From assembly GCA_001295865.1 (NCBI GenBank), contig LJHW01000022.1:78491-142490 (forward strand): 64,000 bases of DNA, read 5' to 3'. Shown here piece by piece: positions 35,617-44,394 of this stretch. The position numbers were made by a program, and so were the translations under genes. How positions within the stretch are numbered: position 1 is the first letter of the stretch; the number at the start of each line of letters is the position of its first letter. The notes beneath the pieces were generated by a model. It saw nothing but the letters and a program-made list of their open reading frames with translations. It made no database searches and was not told the origin of the DNA. The stretch comes from a beta proteobacterium AAP65. Lineage in GTDB: Bacteria; Pseudomonadota; Gammaproteobacteria; Burkholderiales; Burkholderiaceae_C.

Positions 35617-36503
35617 TTTTTGGCCGCCTCTTTTTCGCCGGCGTAGAACACCCAGTACTTCGAGCTCCAGAAGCTGATGCCCGCCAGTGCCGCCACCAGG
35701 GCGAACAGCACCCAGCTCAGCGCCGCGCCATAACCCAGGTTGAAGTAGCGGAAGCTCTGGTCGTAGATGTAGAGCGCGAGCACGTAGGTGCTGGAGAGCG
35801 GCCCGCCTTCCGTCACCATGTAGGGCGCGTTGAACTCCTGGAAGGCGTGCACCATCTGCATGATCACGTTGAAGAAGATCACCGGCGTGATCAGCGGCAC
35901 CGTGATGCGCCAGAACTGCTGCGTGCGGCTGGCGCCGTCGATCTCGGCCGCTTCATAAAGCGATTGCGGCACGTTCTGCAGCGCGGCCAGGAAGATGACC
36001 ATGGCCGAGCCGAACTGCCACATGAAGAGCAGCACGATGGTCCACATCGAGTAGTGCTCGTCGGCCAGCCAGGCGATGGGTTCGATGCCGAACTGCCCCA
36101 GGATGCCGTTGACCAGCCCGTTGCGCGCGAACAGAAAGCGCCACAGCACCGCCGTGGCGATGCTGCCGCCCAGGATGCTGGGCAGGTAGAAGGCACTGCG
36201 GAAGAAGTTGATGCCGCGCAGCTTGAAGTTCAGCACGTGCGCGACGAACAGCGCAAAGCCCACGCGGGCCGGCACCGCCAGCACCGCGAACCACAGCGTC
36301 ACGCCCAGGCTCTTGGTGAAGAGCGGGTCCTCGGTGGCCAGTTCCTTGTAGTTCTGCAGGCCCACGTAAACCGGCGGGTCCATCACGTCGTACTGGGTGA
36401 AGCTCAGCGCGAAGCTCATCACGAAAGGGAAGAGCTTGAACAGCAGCACGCCCAGTACGAAGGGCAGCACAAAAAGAAAGCCTAGTCTCTTGTTCTCGTA
36501 CAT
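35613..36503 (-). CDS. togM: Oligogalacturonide ABC transporter, permease (TogM-like)
   Basis: 296 residues from the ATG at 36503, preceded by GGAGA and GGTGAG; the frame upstream is not real. Six hydrophobic segments in the MalF/UgpA layout, starting LGFLFVLPFVLGVLLFKLFPF, and the EAA loop YEAAEIDGASRTQQFWRITVPLITP. It forms the membrane channel with togN. The gene follows kduD by 37 bases in the same leftward operon. Confidence 0.9.
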   Translation of the reverse strand: MYENKRLGFLFVLPFVLGVLLFKLFPFVMSFALSFTQYDVMDPPVYVGLQNYKELATEDPLFTKSLGVTLWFAVLAVPARVGFALFVAHVLNFKLRGINFFRSAFYLPSILGGSIATAVLWRFLFARNGLVNGILGQFGIEPIAWLADEHYSMWTIVLLFMWQFGSAMVIFLAALQNVPQSLYEAAEIDGASRTQQFWRITVPLITPVIFFNVIMQMVHAFQEFNAPYMVTEGGPLSSTYVLALYIYDQSFRYFNLGYGAALSWVLFALVAALAGISFWSSKYWVFYAGEKEAAKK

Positions 36504-36540
36504 CTCACCGTGTCTCCGGCGGTGATGAAAGGGGCCGGTG

Positions 36541-37302
36541 TCAGCGCGCGAGCCAGCCGCCATCGACGGCGACGGTGTAGCCGTTGACGTAGTCCGAAGC
36601 TTGGGAAGCCAGGAAGACGACCGGCCCGGCCAGATCGTCAGGCACGCCCCAGCGGCCGGCGGGGATGCGCTCCAGGATGGACGCGTTGCGGCCTTCGTCC
36701 GCGCGCAGCGCGGCGGTGTTGTTGGTGGCCATGTAGCCCGGGGCGATGGCGTTGACGTTGATGCGGTGGCCGGCCCACTCGTTGGCCATCAGCCGGGTGA
36801 TGCCCATCACGCCGCTCTTGCTGGCCGTGTAGCTGGGCACGCGCACGCCGCCCTGGAAGCTGAGCATCGAGGCCACGTTGATGATCTTGCCGCCCGTGCC
36901 CTGGGCCAGGTACTGGCGCGCGGCGGCCTGGGCGAAGAAGAAGACCGACTTCAGGTTGATGTCGATGACATCGTCCCAGTCCTTCTCGCTGAACTTGATG
37001 GCGTCTTCGCGGCGGATGATGCCGGCGTTGTTCACCAGGATGTCCACGTGGCCGGCCAGCTCCAGCGCCTGTTTCATCAGGCCCTCGATGCAGTCGATGC
37101 TGCCGAGGTTGGCGCGCAGGTCCAGGAAGCGCCGGCCCAGGGCCTCGATCTGCGCCTGCGTCTCCGTGGGCGCGCTCACGTTCACGCCGACGATGTCAGC
37201 GCCCGCTTGCGCCAAAGCGCGCGCCATGCCTTGGCCCAGACCGGTGTCGCAGCCGGTGACGATGGCGACCTTGCCGCCGAGTTGGAATTGCTGAAGGATC
37301 AT
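36541..37302 (-). CDS. kduD: 2-keto-3-deoxygluconate dehydrogenase (5-keto-4-deoxyuronate pathway)
   Basis: 253 residues, exactly the E. coli KduD length, and aligned from start (MILQQFQLGGKVAIVTGCDTGLGQGMA) to end (DYVNGYTVAVDGGWLAR). SDR features: TGCDTGLG (16-23), NNAG (91-94), Ser145, Tyr158 and Lys162. It reduces 2,5-diketo-3-deoxygluconate to 2-keto-3-deoxygluconate with NADH. KduI, the isomerase that makes its substrate from 5-keto-4-deoxyuronate, is not in the window. This is the first gene of the leftward operon with togMNAB, ogl and CE8-PL1, and its promoter region holds the KdgR-like palindrome at 37413-37431. I see no strong ribosome-binding site before this ATG. Confidence 0.95.
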   Translation of the reverse strand: MILQQFQLGGKVAIVTGCDTGLGQGMARALAQAGADIVGVNVSAPTETQAQIEALGRRFLDLRANLGSIDCIEGLMKQALELAGHVDILVNNAGIIRREDAIKFSEKDWDDVIDINLKSVFFFAQAAARQYLAQGTGGKIINVASMLSFQGGVRVPSYTASKSGVMGITRLMANEWAGHRINVNAIAPGYMATNNTAALRADEGRNASILERIPAGRWGVPDDLAGPVVFLASQASDYVNGYTVAVDGGWLAR

Positions 37303-37412
37303 TTTCAAGGGCACCGTTTGAGAAGTGGGGGCGCATGCGCGCAGGGTGGGCAAGGCGTCGGGGCGCGAGCCTAAACCAGCTTCCGCCTTGTCCAAAATCA
37401 TGGTTTCTAATT

Positions 37413-37431
37413 AGTGAACCGGCGTTTCTTT
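37413..37431. promoter_or_regulatory. Putative KdgR operator between kduD and kdgF
   Basis: Within the AT-rich gap between the divergent kduD and kdgF genes, the core GAACCGGCGTTTC (37416-37428) is an imperfect palindrome (5 of 6 arm pairs). Over 19 bases it agrees at 15 positions with the enterobacterial KdgR box as I recall it (AATRAAAYRNYRTTTTATT). It would control both the kduD-tog-ogl-lyase operon and the kdgF-receptor-lyase operon. Nearby TAATTA and TTTTTTATTG suggest overlapping promoter elements, but I could not fix them. Inference from KdgR in this locus and from the better copy at 50248. Confidence 0.6.
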
Positions 37432-37484
37432 TTTATTGTGCCATTGCTACAGTCCTTCCGAATCGATGTCCCGGAGACTGCTGC

Positions 37485-37817
37485 ATGAACCCCTACTTCC
37501 TCGAAGCCGAGACGCCCTGGACCGACCTGGGCGGTGGCATCCGCCGCAAGATCATTGGTCACACGCCCGGCCTGATGAGCGTGCTGGTGCAGTTCGACCA
37601 GGGTGCCGTGGGCACGCCCCACGCGCACGACGAGTACGACCAGATCGCCTACGTGGTGAGCGGCTCTTTCGAGGCCGATGTCGCCGGCGTCAAGCGCGTG
37701 CTGCACCCGGGTGACGCCTTCATCGCCCCGCGCACCCACCTGCACGGTGTGGTGGCGCTGGAGCCGAACAGCACCCTGCTCGACCAGTTCACCCCCCGCC
37801 GCGAGGACTACCTCTAG
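37485..37817 (+). CDS. kdgF: KdgF, unsaturated galacturonate linearisation cupin
   Basis: 110 residues from the ATG at 37485 (CGGAGA ribosome-binding site). The sequence follows KdgF along its length: PWTDLGGGIRRKIIGHTPGL, metal ligands His46, His48 and Gln53 in PHAHDEYDQIAYVVSG, PGDAFIAPRTHLHGV with His87, and LLDQFTPRRED with Asp100 and the arginines near the C-terminus. KdgF turns 4,5-unsaturated galacturonate, the lyase product, into 5-keto-4-deoxyuronate. It is the first gene of the rightward operon. Confidence 0.93.
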   Translation: MNPYFLEAETPWTDLGGGIRRKIIGHTPGLMSVLVQFDQGAVGTPHAHDEYDQIAYVVSGSFEADVAGVKRVLHPGDAFIAPRTHLHGVVALEPNSTLLDQFTPRREDYL

Positions 37818-37926
37818 CCCCTCAGGCCGCTGCCATCCCGGCCGGCGTGCACTGCAGCGCCCGGCCCTGACTCAGCCACAAGAGGCGACCTGCATGCGCC
37901 CGGCCCCACCCGACGGAGACAAGACC

Positions 37927-40917
37927 ATGACCCAGCGCCGCTCGCGCTTGCAAAGCCCCACCCCCGCCCAGCGCGCCCCGCGCGCCTGGCAACTCACGGC
38001 CGTGGCCGGTGCCCTCGTGGCGCTGGCGGCTTCGGCCCAGGCCCAGACCCCGGCGGCCCCTGCCGCCGGCGCGGCCCCGGCCAATGCGCAACCCCAGCGC
38101 ATCGAGGTCACCGGGTTCCGCGGCTCGCTGGAAAGCGCGCTGAACAAGAAGCGTGAAGACACCGGCATCGTCGACGTCATCCGCGCCGAAGACATCGCCA
38201 AGTTCCCCGACACCAACCTGGCCGAGAGCCTGCAGCGCATTCCCGGCGTGGTGATCGACCGCGACGCTGGCGAAGGCCGCAACATCACCGTGCGCGGCCT
38301 GGGCTCTGACTTCACCCGCGTGCGCATCAACGGCATCGAGGCCCTGGCCACCACCGGCGGCACCGACAGCAGCGGCGGCGCCAATCGCTCGCGCGGCTTC
38401 GACTTCAACGTGTTTGCGGCCGAGCTCTTCAACAGCATCACGGTGCGCAAGAGCGCCTCGGCCGATGTCGAAGAAGGCTCGCTGGGCGCCACCGTCGACC
38501 TGCAGGCTTCGCGTCCCTTCGACTTCAAGAAGCGCACCTTCAGCGTTTCGGTCAAGGGCCGCTACAACGACGTCGGCCGCAAGACCGACCCGCGCGTGGC
38601 CTTCCTGGCCACCGACACCTTCTTCGACCGCAAGCTCGGCGTGCTGGTCTCCGGCGCCTACAGCAAACGCAACCTGCTCGAAGAAGGCTTCAGCACCGTG
38701 CGCTGGGACAACGGCGCCAGCTCGGGCGGCTGGTGCGCCCCCACCGGCGTGACACCGGCCAACCCGACCAACAGCACCGCCACCACCTGCGGTCCGGCCG
38801 CGCAGGGCGTGCCGCGCATCACCGGCACCCCCGAAACCATCGACGCCTACAACACGGCGCGCAGCACCAGCAACTTCCACCCGCGCCTGCCGCGCTACGG
38901 CCGCCTGACGCACGAACAAGACCGCCTGGGCCTCACGGCTTCGCTGCAGTTCAAGCCCGCCGAAGGCACGCTGCTGTCGCTGGACATGCTCTACAGCAAG
39001 CTCGAAGCCACGCGCCAGGAAGACTTCCTGCAGGCCATCAGCTTCAGCCGCAGCGCCACGCAAGGCGGCAAGCCGCAGACCAGCGTGCTGGAAGCGCAGT
39101 ACGCGGCCAACGGCGCGCTGCAGTACGGCCGCTACAACGGCGTGGACATCCGTGCCGAGTCGCGTTTCGACGAACTCAGCACCACCTTCAGCCAGCCCAG
39201 CCTGTCCATCCAGCAAGACATCGGTGACAGCATCCGCCTGTTCGGCCGCGTGGGTCGCGCCGAAAGCAAGTTCCGCAACCCGGTGCAGACCACCACCACG
39301 CTGGACGCGCTGAACGTCAACGGCTACGCCATCGACTTCCGCGGCAACGACCGCCTGCCCAGCATCACCTACCCCATCGATGTCTCGCAGCCTGGCGCCC
39401 TGGGTCTGGTGACGGTGCCGCAGGTGGCCAGCGGCACGCAGCCCAACACCATCCCCAACACCACCAGCAGCGAGATCCGCATCCGCCCGCAGGGGGCCAA
39501 CAACATCAACGACGTGGCCTCGTTCAGCGGTGAATGGGAAGCCCTGCCCGGCAACCTGACGCTGAAGGCCGGCCTGGACTACAAGCGCTACACCTTCGAC
39601 ACCTACGAGTTCCGCCGCGTCAACCAGAGCGACACCATCTTCGCGCCGCCTGCGGGCACCAGCATCGCCAGCCTGACCACCAGCGTCACCGGCTTCGGCC
39701 GCGGCCTGGGCCTGCCGGCCGGCACGCCGACCAGCTGGGTCATCCCCAACCTGAACGCCATCGCCGCGACCTACGACATCTATTGCAACTGCCTGAAGAG
39801 CGGCCCGGCCGGCGGCCCTGGCGACTTCACGCTCTCGTCCATCACCAACGGCAACGCGCGCGGCAACAACCGCAAGGTGGTGGAAACCGACCAGGGCGGT
39901 TTCCTGATGGCCGACTTCAGCCTCAAGCTGGGTGGCATGCCCATCCGCGGCAACGCCGGTGTGCGTGTGGTGCAGACCGAGCAGGCGGCCACCGGCTACC
40001 AGGCCGGCGGCGGTGGCACCGAGGTGACGGTGACGCAGACCTACACCGACACCCTGCCCAGCATCAACCTGGCGGCCAACGTCACCAAGGACATCATCCT
40101 GCGTGTGGCTGCGGCCAAGGTGATGGCGCGCCCGCAGCTGGGCAACCTGAACCCCGGGGGCTCCATCAGCACCACCGGCACGCTCAGCGTGACCAGCGGC
40201 AACCCACGGCTCCAGCCCTTCCGTGCCACCACGCTGGATCTCAGCGCCGAGTGGTACCTGGGCCGCCAGACTTTCCTGGGTATCGGCCTGTTCCACAAGG
40301 ACATCAGCACCTACATCCAGAGCCTGCGCACCAACGTCCCGTACAACCAGACGGGCCTGCCGCTGTCGCTGCTGCCGGCGAACTTCAACGGCGAAGAGGT
40401 CTTCCAGGTCACCACCCCCATCAACACCGATGGCGGCAAGCTCTCGGGCTTCGAGATCAACTGGCAGCAGCCTTTCACCTTCTTGCCGGGCGCGCTCAGC
40501 AACTTCGGTCTGCTGGTGAACTACACGCAGGTCAAGAGCAAGATCGACTACAAGGTCTCGCCCACCAGTACTTCGGTCATCCGCGACGACCTGCTGAACC
40601 TCTCGCCCAAGAGCTGGAACATGACGCTGTACTACGACGACGGCACCTTCAGCGCGCGTGTCTCGGCGGCCAACCGCTCGGGCTTCCTGACGCGCGTGCC
40701 GGGGCAGAACAACAACGACGTGGAAGGCAAAAACGCCAGCACCAACGTCGACGCCTCGATCTCGTACAAGCTCTCCGAGCAGCTGGACATCACGCTGGAA
40801 GGCGTGAACCTCACCAACGAGGCCAACGACCAGTTCATCAGCCGTGCGCGCAACAGCTCGGTGGTCTATCACAAGACCGGCCGCGAGTACCTGCTCGGCA
40901 TGCGCTACAAGTTCTGA
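37927..40917 (+). CDS. TonB-dependent receptor, likely for oligogalacturonides
   Basis: 996 residues from the ATG at 37927, which has a GGAGAC site 7 bases upstream; an ATG 33 bases earlier lacks one. Signal peptide cleaved near AQAQTP. The plug begins IEVTGFRGSLESALNKKRED and continues GIVDVIRAEDIAKFPDTNLAESLQRIPGV; the first is the form of the Caulobacter/Xanthomonas sugar-type receptors (TonB-Xanth-Caul family). A 22-strand barrel follows and the last residue is Phe (GMRYKF), as in outer-membrane proteins. It would import large pectin oligomers into the periplasm for the ABC system. It lies 109 bases after kdgF without a clear promoter, so it is probably part of that operon. Confidence 0.9.
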   Translation: MTQRRSRLQSPTPAQRAPRAWQLTAVAGALVALAASAQAQTPAAPAAGAAPANAQPQRIEVTGFRGSLESALNKKREDTGIVDVIRAEDIAKFPDTNLAESLQRIPGVVIDRDAGEGRNITVRGLGSDFTRVRINGIEALATTGGTDSSGGANRSRGFDFNVFAAELFNSITVRKSASADVEEGSLGATVDLQASRPFDFKKRTFSVSVKGRYNDVGRKTDPRVAFLATDTFFDRKLGVLVSGAYSKRNLLEEGFSTVRWDNGASSGGWCAPTGVTPANPTNSTATTCGPAAQGVPRITGTPETIDAYNTARSTSNFHPRLPRYGRLTHEQDRLGLTASLQFKPAEGTLLSLDMLYSKLEATRQEDFLQAISFSRSATQGGKPQTSVLEAQYAANGALQYGRYNGVDIRAESRFDELSTTFSQPSLSIQQDIGDSIRLFGRVGRAESKFRNPVQTTTTLDALNVNGYAIDFRGNDRLPSITYPIDVSQPGALGLVTVPQVASGTQPNTIPNTTSSEIRIRPQGANNINDVASFSGEWEALPGNLTLKAGLDYKRYTFDTYEFRRVNQSDTIFAPPAGTSIASLTTSVTGFGRGLGLPAGTPTSWVIPNLNAIAATYDIYCNCLKSGPAGGPGDFTLSSITNGNARGNNRKVVETDQGGFLMADFSLKLGGMPIRGNAGVRVVQTEQAATGYQAGGGGTEVTVTQTYTDTLPSINLAANVTKDIILRVAAAKVMARPQLGNLNPGGSISTTGTLSVTSGNPRLQPFRATTLDLSAEWYLGRQTFLGIGLFHKDISTYIQSLRTNVPYNQTGLPLSLLPANFNGEEVFQVTTPINTDGGKLSGFEINWQQPFTFLPGALSNFGLLVNYTQVKSKIDYKVSPTSTSVIRDDLLNLSPKSWNMTLYYDDGTFSARVSAANRSGFLTRVPGQNNNDVEGKNASTNVDASISYKLSEQLDITLEGVNLTNEANDQFISRARNSSVVYHKTGREYLLGMRYKF

Positions 40918-40931
40918 AGGAAGGCCAGACC

Positions 40932-41543
40932 ATGAACCGCACCCTGAACCGTGTGCGGCTCGCGGGTTTGCTGGCGGCCACCCTGGCCGCCGGCAGCCTG
41001 CAGGCCGCGCCTTTGAGCCTGAGTGGCAGCAGCGTCCATGCCACGGCCACCTTGAACGGCGGCGCGCTGGTGCTGCTGAGCAACGACAACCTCTACAGCG
41101 CCGGCGGCCCGGCCCTGGTGGTCGACCCCGACTTCGAGTTCATCACAGGCGACGGCGACGTCTCGGTGGACCCGTCGCTGCAGATCGACTTCAGCACGGG
41201 CGGGCTGCTGAGCTTCTTCGACAACACCGGGCTGGGCACACCCAGCGGCGACTACAGCTTCAGCTTCGTCTTCACCGGCCTGGCCGGTGCGCTGGGCGGC
41301 GTGGAGCTCGACCTCTCGCTGCTCACCGCAGGCAGCGTGACGGCCACCGTCACCGCGCCCGACACGGTGCAGTTCACGCTCAACGGCGTGAGCTTTGCGA
41401 ATGCCTACGACAGCTTCAGCGCCCAGCTGAACGCCGCCCCGCAGGCCGCCGTGTCGCTGCCCGGAACGCTGGCGCTGGCCGGGCTGGCGCTGGCGCTGAT
41501 GGCCCCATTGGCAGCCCCCGTGCGCCGCCGCCAGGAGGTCTGA
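40932..41543 (+). CDS. PEP-CTERM-like exported protein with atypical sorting signal
   Basis: 203 residues from the ATG at 40932, 14 bases after the receptor gene and 1 base before the next. Signal peptide cleaved near SLQAAP. The body is beta-rich and Gly/Ser-rich, like PEP-CTERM proteins. The C-terminus has hydrophobic run and basic end (GTLALAGLALALMAPLAAPVRRRQEV), but the usual VPEP box is VSLP: only LPGT precedes the hydrophobic run. It may be a divergent exosortase substrate or one that has lost its signal. Its place between the receptor and the PL1-CE8 gene suggests a surface role in pectin use, but there is no domain to say which. Confidence 0.7.
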   Translation: MNRTLNRVRLAGLLAATLAAGSLQAAPLSLSGSSVHATATLNGGALVLLSNDNLYSAGGPALVVDPDFEFITGDGDVSVDPSLQIDFSTGGLLSFFDNTGLGTPSGDYSFSFVFTGLAGALGGVELDLSLLTAGSVTATVTAPDTVQFTLNGVSFANAYDSFSAQLNAAPQAAVSLPGTLALAGLALALMAPLAAPVRRRQEV

Positions 41544-41544
41544 C

Positions 41545-44388
41545 ATGCGTACTTTCTTCACCGGCACCGCGGGTGCCGCGGCCACGCTCGCCCTCACGTT
41601 GACGCTGGCCCTGTCAGCGGCCCACGCGCAAACCGACCCCGCCCGCCAGCAAGCCCCCGCCGACGGCTGGGCCGCGCTGGCCGGTGGCACGCGCGGCGGT
41701 GCCAACGCCGACGCCGCGCAGATCTACACCGTGGCCAACCGCCTGCAGCTGCTGGCGGCGCTGGAAGACGGCGCCGGGCTGCCCAAGATCGTGAAGGTGG
41801 TCGGCGCCATCGACATGAGCGAAGGCCAGCCCTACAGCAGCCGCGCCGACCAGGCCAACCGCGGCAACGTGCGCCTGCCCAGCCACACCACGCTCATCGG
41901 CGCCGGGCCGGGCGCGGGTTTTGTCAACGCGCAGATCCTGATCAGCGGTGTTTCGCAGGTCATCGTGCGCAACCTGAAGATCGTGGCGCCCTGCGACGTG
42001 GCGCCGGTCTTCGACCCCACCGATGGCGCCAACGGCGCCTGGAACGCGGCCTTCGACGCCATTTCGGTGGTCGCCAGCGACCACGTCTGGATCGACCGCA
42101 ACACCCTCACCGACGTGCCTGTCACCGACGACACGCTGCCGGTCGTGAACGGGCAGGTGCGGCAGTGCCACGACGGCGCCATCGACATCACGCAGGCCAG
42201 CGACCACGTCACCGTCTCGTACAACGTGGTCGAGATGCACAACAAGACCATGCTGATCGGCGGCAGCGACAGCAACACCGGCGACGCCGGCCGGCTGCGC
42301 GTGACGGTGGCCAACAACGTCTTCCGCGACGTGGTGCAGCGCGCGCCGCGTGTGCGCTACGGCCAGGTGCACCTGTTCAACAACCTGCACCTGGGCAGCC
42401 GCACGGCACAGCCCTACCCGCACAGCTACAGCGTGGGCGTGGGCAAGGCGGCCAAGGTCATCAGCACGGCCAACGTGCACACCATCACCGGCGCGGCGCC
42501 GGGCTGCGCCAGCGTGGTGAGCGCCACCACGCCCGATGCCGACAGCCGTTTTGCCGACAGCGGCAGCACCCTCAACGGCGCACCGCTGGGCGCCTGCGCC
42601 TTTGGCACCGACGTGGGCTGGAGCGTGCCCTATGCCTTCCGTGCGCGGCCCGCGCACCTGGTGCGCGCCCACGTGCTGGCCACGGCCGGCGCGGGCAAGT
42701 TCAGCACCGCCATCAGCGGCACCGGCAACCAGGGCACACCACCGGGCACACGCGCGCCGGCGGTCGGCGAGATGGCGGCGCACACCGACACGCGCCTGAG
42801 CCTGGCCTTCGACAGCGTGCCCACGATCGGCAGCAGCGGTTTCATCACCGTGCGCCGCGCCAGCGATGGCGTGGTGGTCGACACCATCGACATCAGCAGC
42901 GCGCCTTCCACCGGCGAGACGCAGACGGCGATACCGCGCACGAACATGGAGATCGACGCCATCGGTTTCGGTGTGGCGGGCGATTCGACGGCGCGCGGGC
43001 GTTGGGTCTGGTACCGGCCCCTGCGTGTGCTGGGCAACCGGGTCGAGATCCAACTGCACGACGGCAAGCTCGCGCATGGCACGACCTACACCGTGAGCAT
43101 CGACCCCGGCGTGATCAACGGCACGCTCTTCGGCCAGGCCTTCAACGGCATCGGCGTGAATGACGGCTGGACCTTCACCACCCGCGCCGCGCCGGCCAGT
43201 TACACGAACCTCACGGTCGACGACACCGGCAGCACGGCCGATTTCCGCAGCCTGCAGGGGGCGCTGAACTGGGTGATGCGGCATTGCTCGCAAAGCAGCG
43301 CCAACAACAGCTTCGGCTGCAACACGCTGGCCACACCCAAGCTCATCACCGTGGCCAATGGGCGTTACCGTGAGTTCAACCAGCTGCGCAACGTGCGCAA
43401 CCTCACCATCCGCGGTGAAAGCCGCGATGGTGTGGTGATCGGCGAGGTGAACTTCGAGAGCTTCAACAGTGGCAGCGGCACCTCGGCCGCCAGCGCCGGC
43501 ACCAACTACACCACCGGTGGCCGCGTGATCGGCCGGCGCATCCTCGGCGGCGGGCGGGCTTCGCTGCTGGTCGAGAGCTGCGACCTGCTGAGCCTGGAGA
43601 ACTTCACGCTCATCAACCCGCACCCGCGTGTCAGCACCTACGACAACCAGGCCGAGGCCATCTACTTCAACACCAGCGGCACGGCAGCGGCGGGGCGCCT
43701 GGTGGCCAAGCAGATGAATTTCCTGAGCCAGCAAGACACGCTGCAGCTCAAGGGTTATGTCTGGGTCTACCAGTCGCTGGTGGAAGGCAACGTCGACTTC
43801 ATCTGGGGCGGCCCGATGGCGGTGCTGTTCGAAGACAGCGAGATCCGCTCGGTGCGCGACACCTCCAGCAGTTCGCCCGGCTACATCTTGCAGGCCCGGG
43901 CGATTGCGGGTGACAAGGGCTTTGTCTTCCTCAACAGCCGCCTCACGGCCGGCCCCGGGGTGACGGCGGCCTACCTGGCGCGCAGCGGCGGCACCACCAG
44001 CAGCACCTACGTCGACAACATCGCCTTCATCAACACGCGCATCGGGCCGCACATCCTGCCCGTGGGCTGGTGCGTGGGCACCGGCACCAGCAAGACGGGC
44101 ACCGGCACCGGCAACTGCGGCACCAACCCGCCGCCCTGGGCCGGCACCACCACCGGCGCCGCCACCGACGCCGCCGGCTGGCGCGAAGCGGGCAGCATGG
44201 ACCTCGACGGCGCTTTGTTGGACGTGAGCGCCCGCCTGGGCAGCGCCACCGTCAACGTCGGCGGCGTGCCGCGCAGCGTGTTGCTGGCCAAGCAGCTCGA
44301 CAGCACCGCCGGCCTGACAACACGCGCCGAGGTGTTTGCCAACAGCACCGCCGGCGGCCTGCCCGCGGGCTGGAACCCCGCGCCGTGA
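41545..44388 (+). CDS. Secreted bifunctional pectate lyase (PL1) - pectinesterase (CE8)
   Basis: 947 residues with a signal peptide (cleavage after AHA, ~28). Residues ~40-370 are a pectate lyase: GGTRGGANADAAQIYTV start, WIDRNTLTDV, HNKTMLIGGSDSNTGDAG, and RAPRVRYG (266-273) with the catalytic arginine. Residues ~395-545 look like a SbsA-type Ig-like domain (WTFTT end). Residues ~550-930 are a pectinesterase: acid/base Asp731 in QDTL and nucleophile Asp751 in GNVDFIWGG. The enzyme order is the reverse of the CE8-PL1 protein at 28676-31084. It is read with the receptor and the PEP-CTERM-like gene. Methyl removal and cutting by one protein is an inference from both active sites being intact. 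Confidence 0.92.
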   Translation: MRTFFTGTAGAAATLALTLTLALSAAHAQTDPARQQAPADGWAALAGGTRGGANADAAQIYTVANRLQLLAALEDGAGLPKIVKVVGAIDMSEGQPYSSRADQANRGNVRLPSHTTLIGAGPGAGFVNAQILISGVSQVIVRNLKIVAPCDVAPVFDPTDGANGAWNAAFDAISVVASDHVWIDRNTLTDVPVTDDTLPVVNGQVRQCHDGAIDITQASDHVTVSYNVVEMHNKTMLIGGSDSNTGDAGRLRVTVANNVFRDVVQRAPRVRYGQVHLFNNLHLGSRTAQPYPHSYSVGVGKAAKVISTANVHTITGAAPGCASVVSATTPDADSRFADSGSTLNGAPLGACAFGTDVGWSVPYAFRARPAHLVRAHVLATAGAGKFSTAISGTGNQGTPPGTRAPAVGEMAAHTDTRLSLAFDSVPTIGSSGFITVRRASDGVVVDTIDISSAPSTGETQTAIPRTNMEIDAIGFGVAGDSTARGRWVWYRPLRVLGNRVEIQLHDGKLAHGTTYTVSIDPGVINGTLFGQAFNGIGVNDGWTFTTRAAPASYTNLTVDDTGSTADFRSLQGALNWVMRHCSQSSANNSFGCNTLATPKLITVANGRYREFNQLRNVRNLTIRGESRDGVVIGEVNFESFNSGSGTSAASAGTNYTTGGRVIGRRILGGGRASLLVESCDLLSLENFTLINPHPRVSTYDNQAEAIYFNTSGTAAAGRLVAKQMNFLSQQDTLQLKGYVWVYQSLVEGNVDFIWGGPMAVLFEDSEIRSVRDTSSSSPGYILQARAIAGDKGFVFLNSRLTAGPGVTAAYLARSGGTTSSTYVDNIAFINTRIGPHILPVGWCVGTGTSKTGTGTGNCGTNPPPWAGTTTGAATDAAGWREAGSMDLDGALLDVSARLGSATVNVGGVPRSVLLAKQLDSTAGLTTRAEVFANSTAGGLPAGWNPAP

Positions 44389-44394
44389 GCGGCC

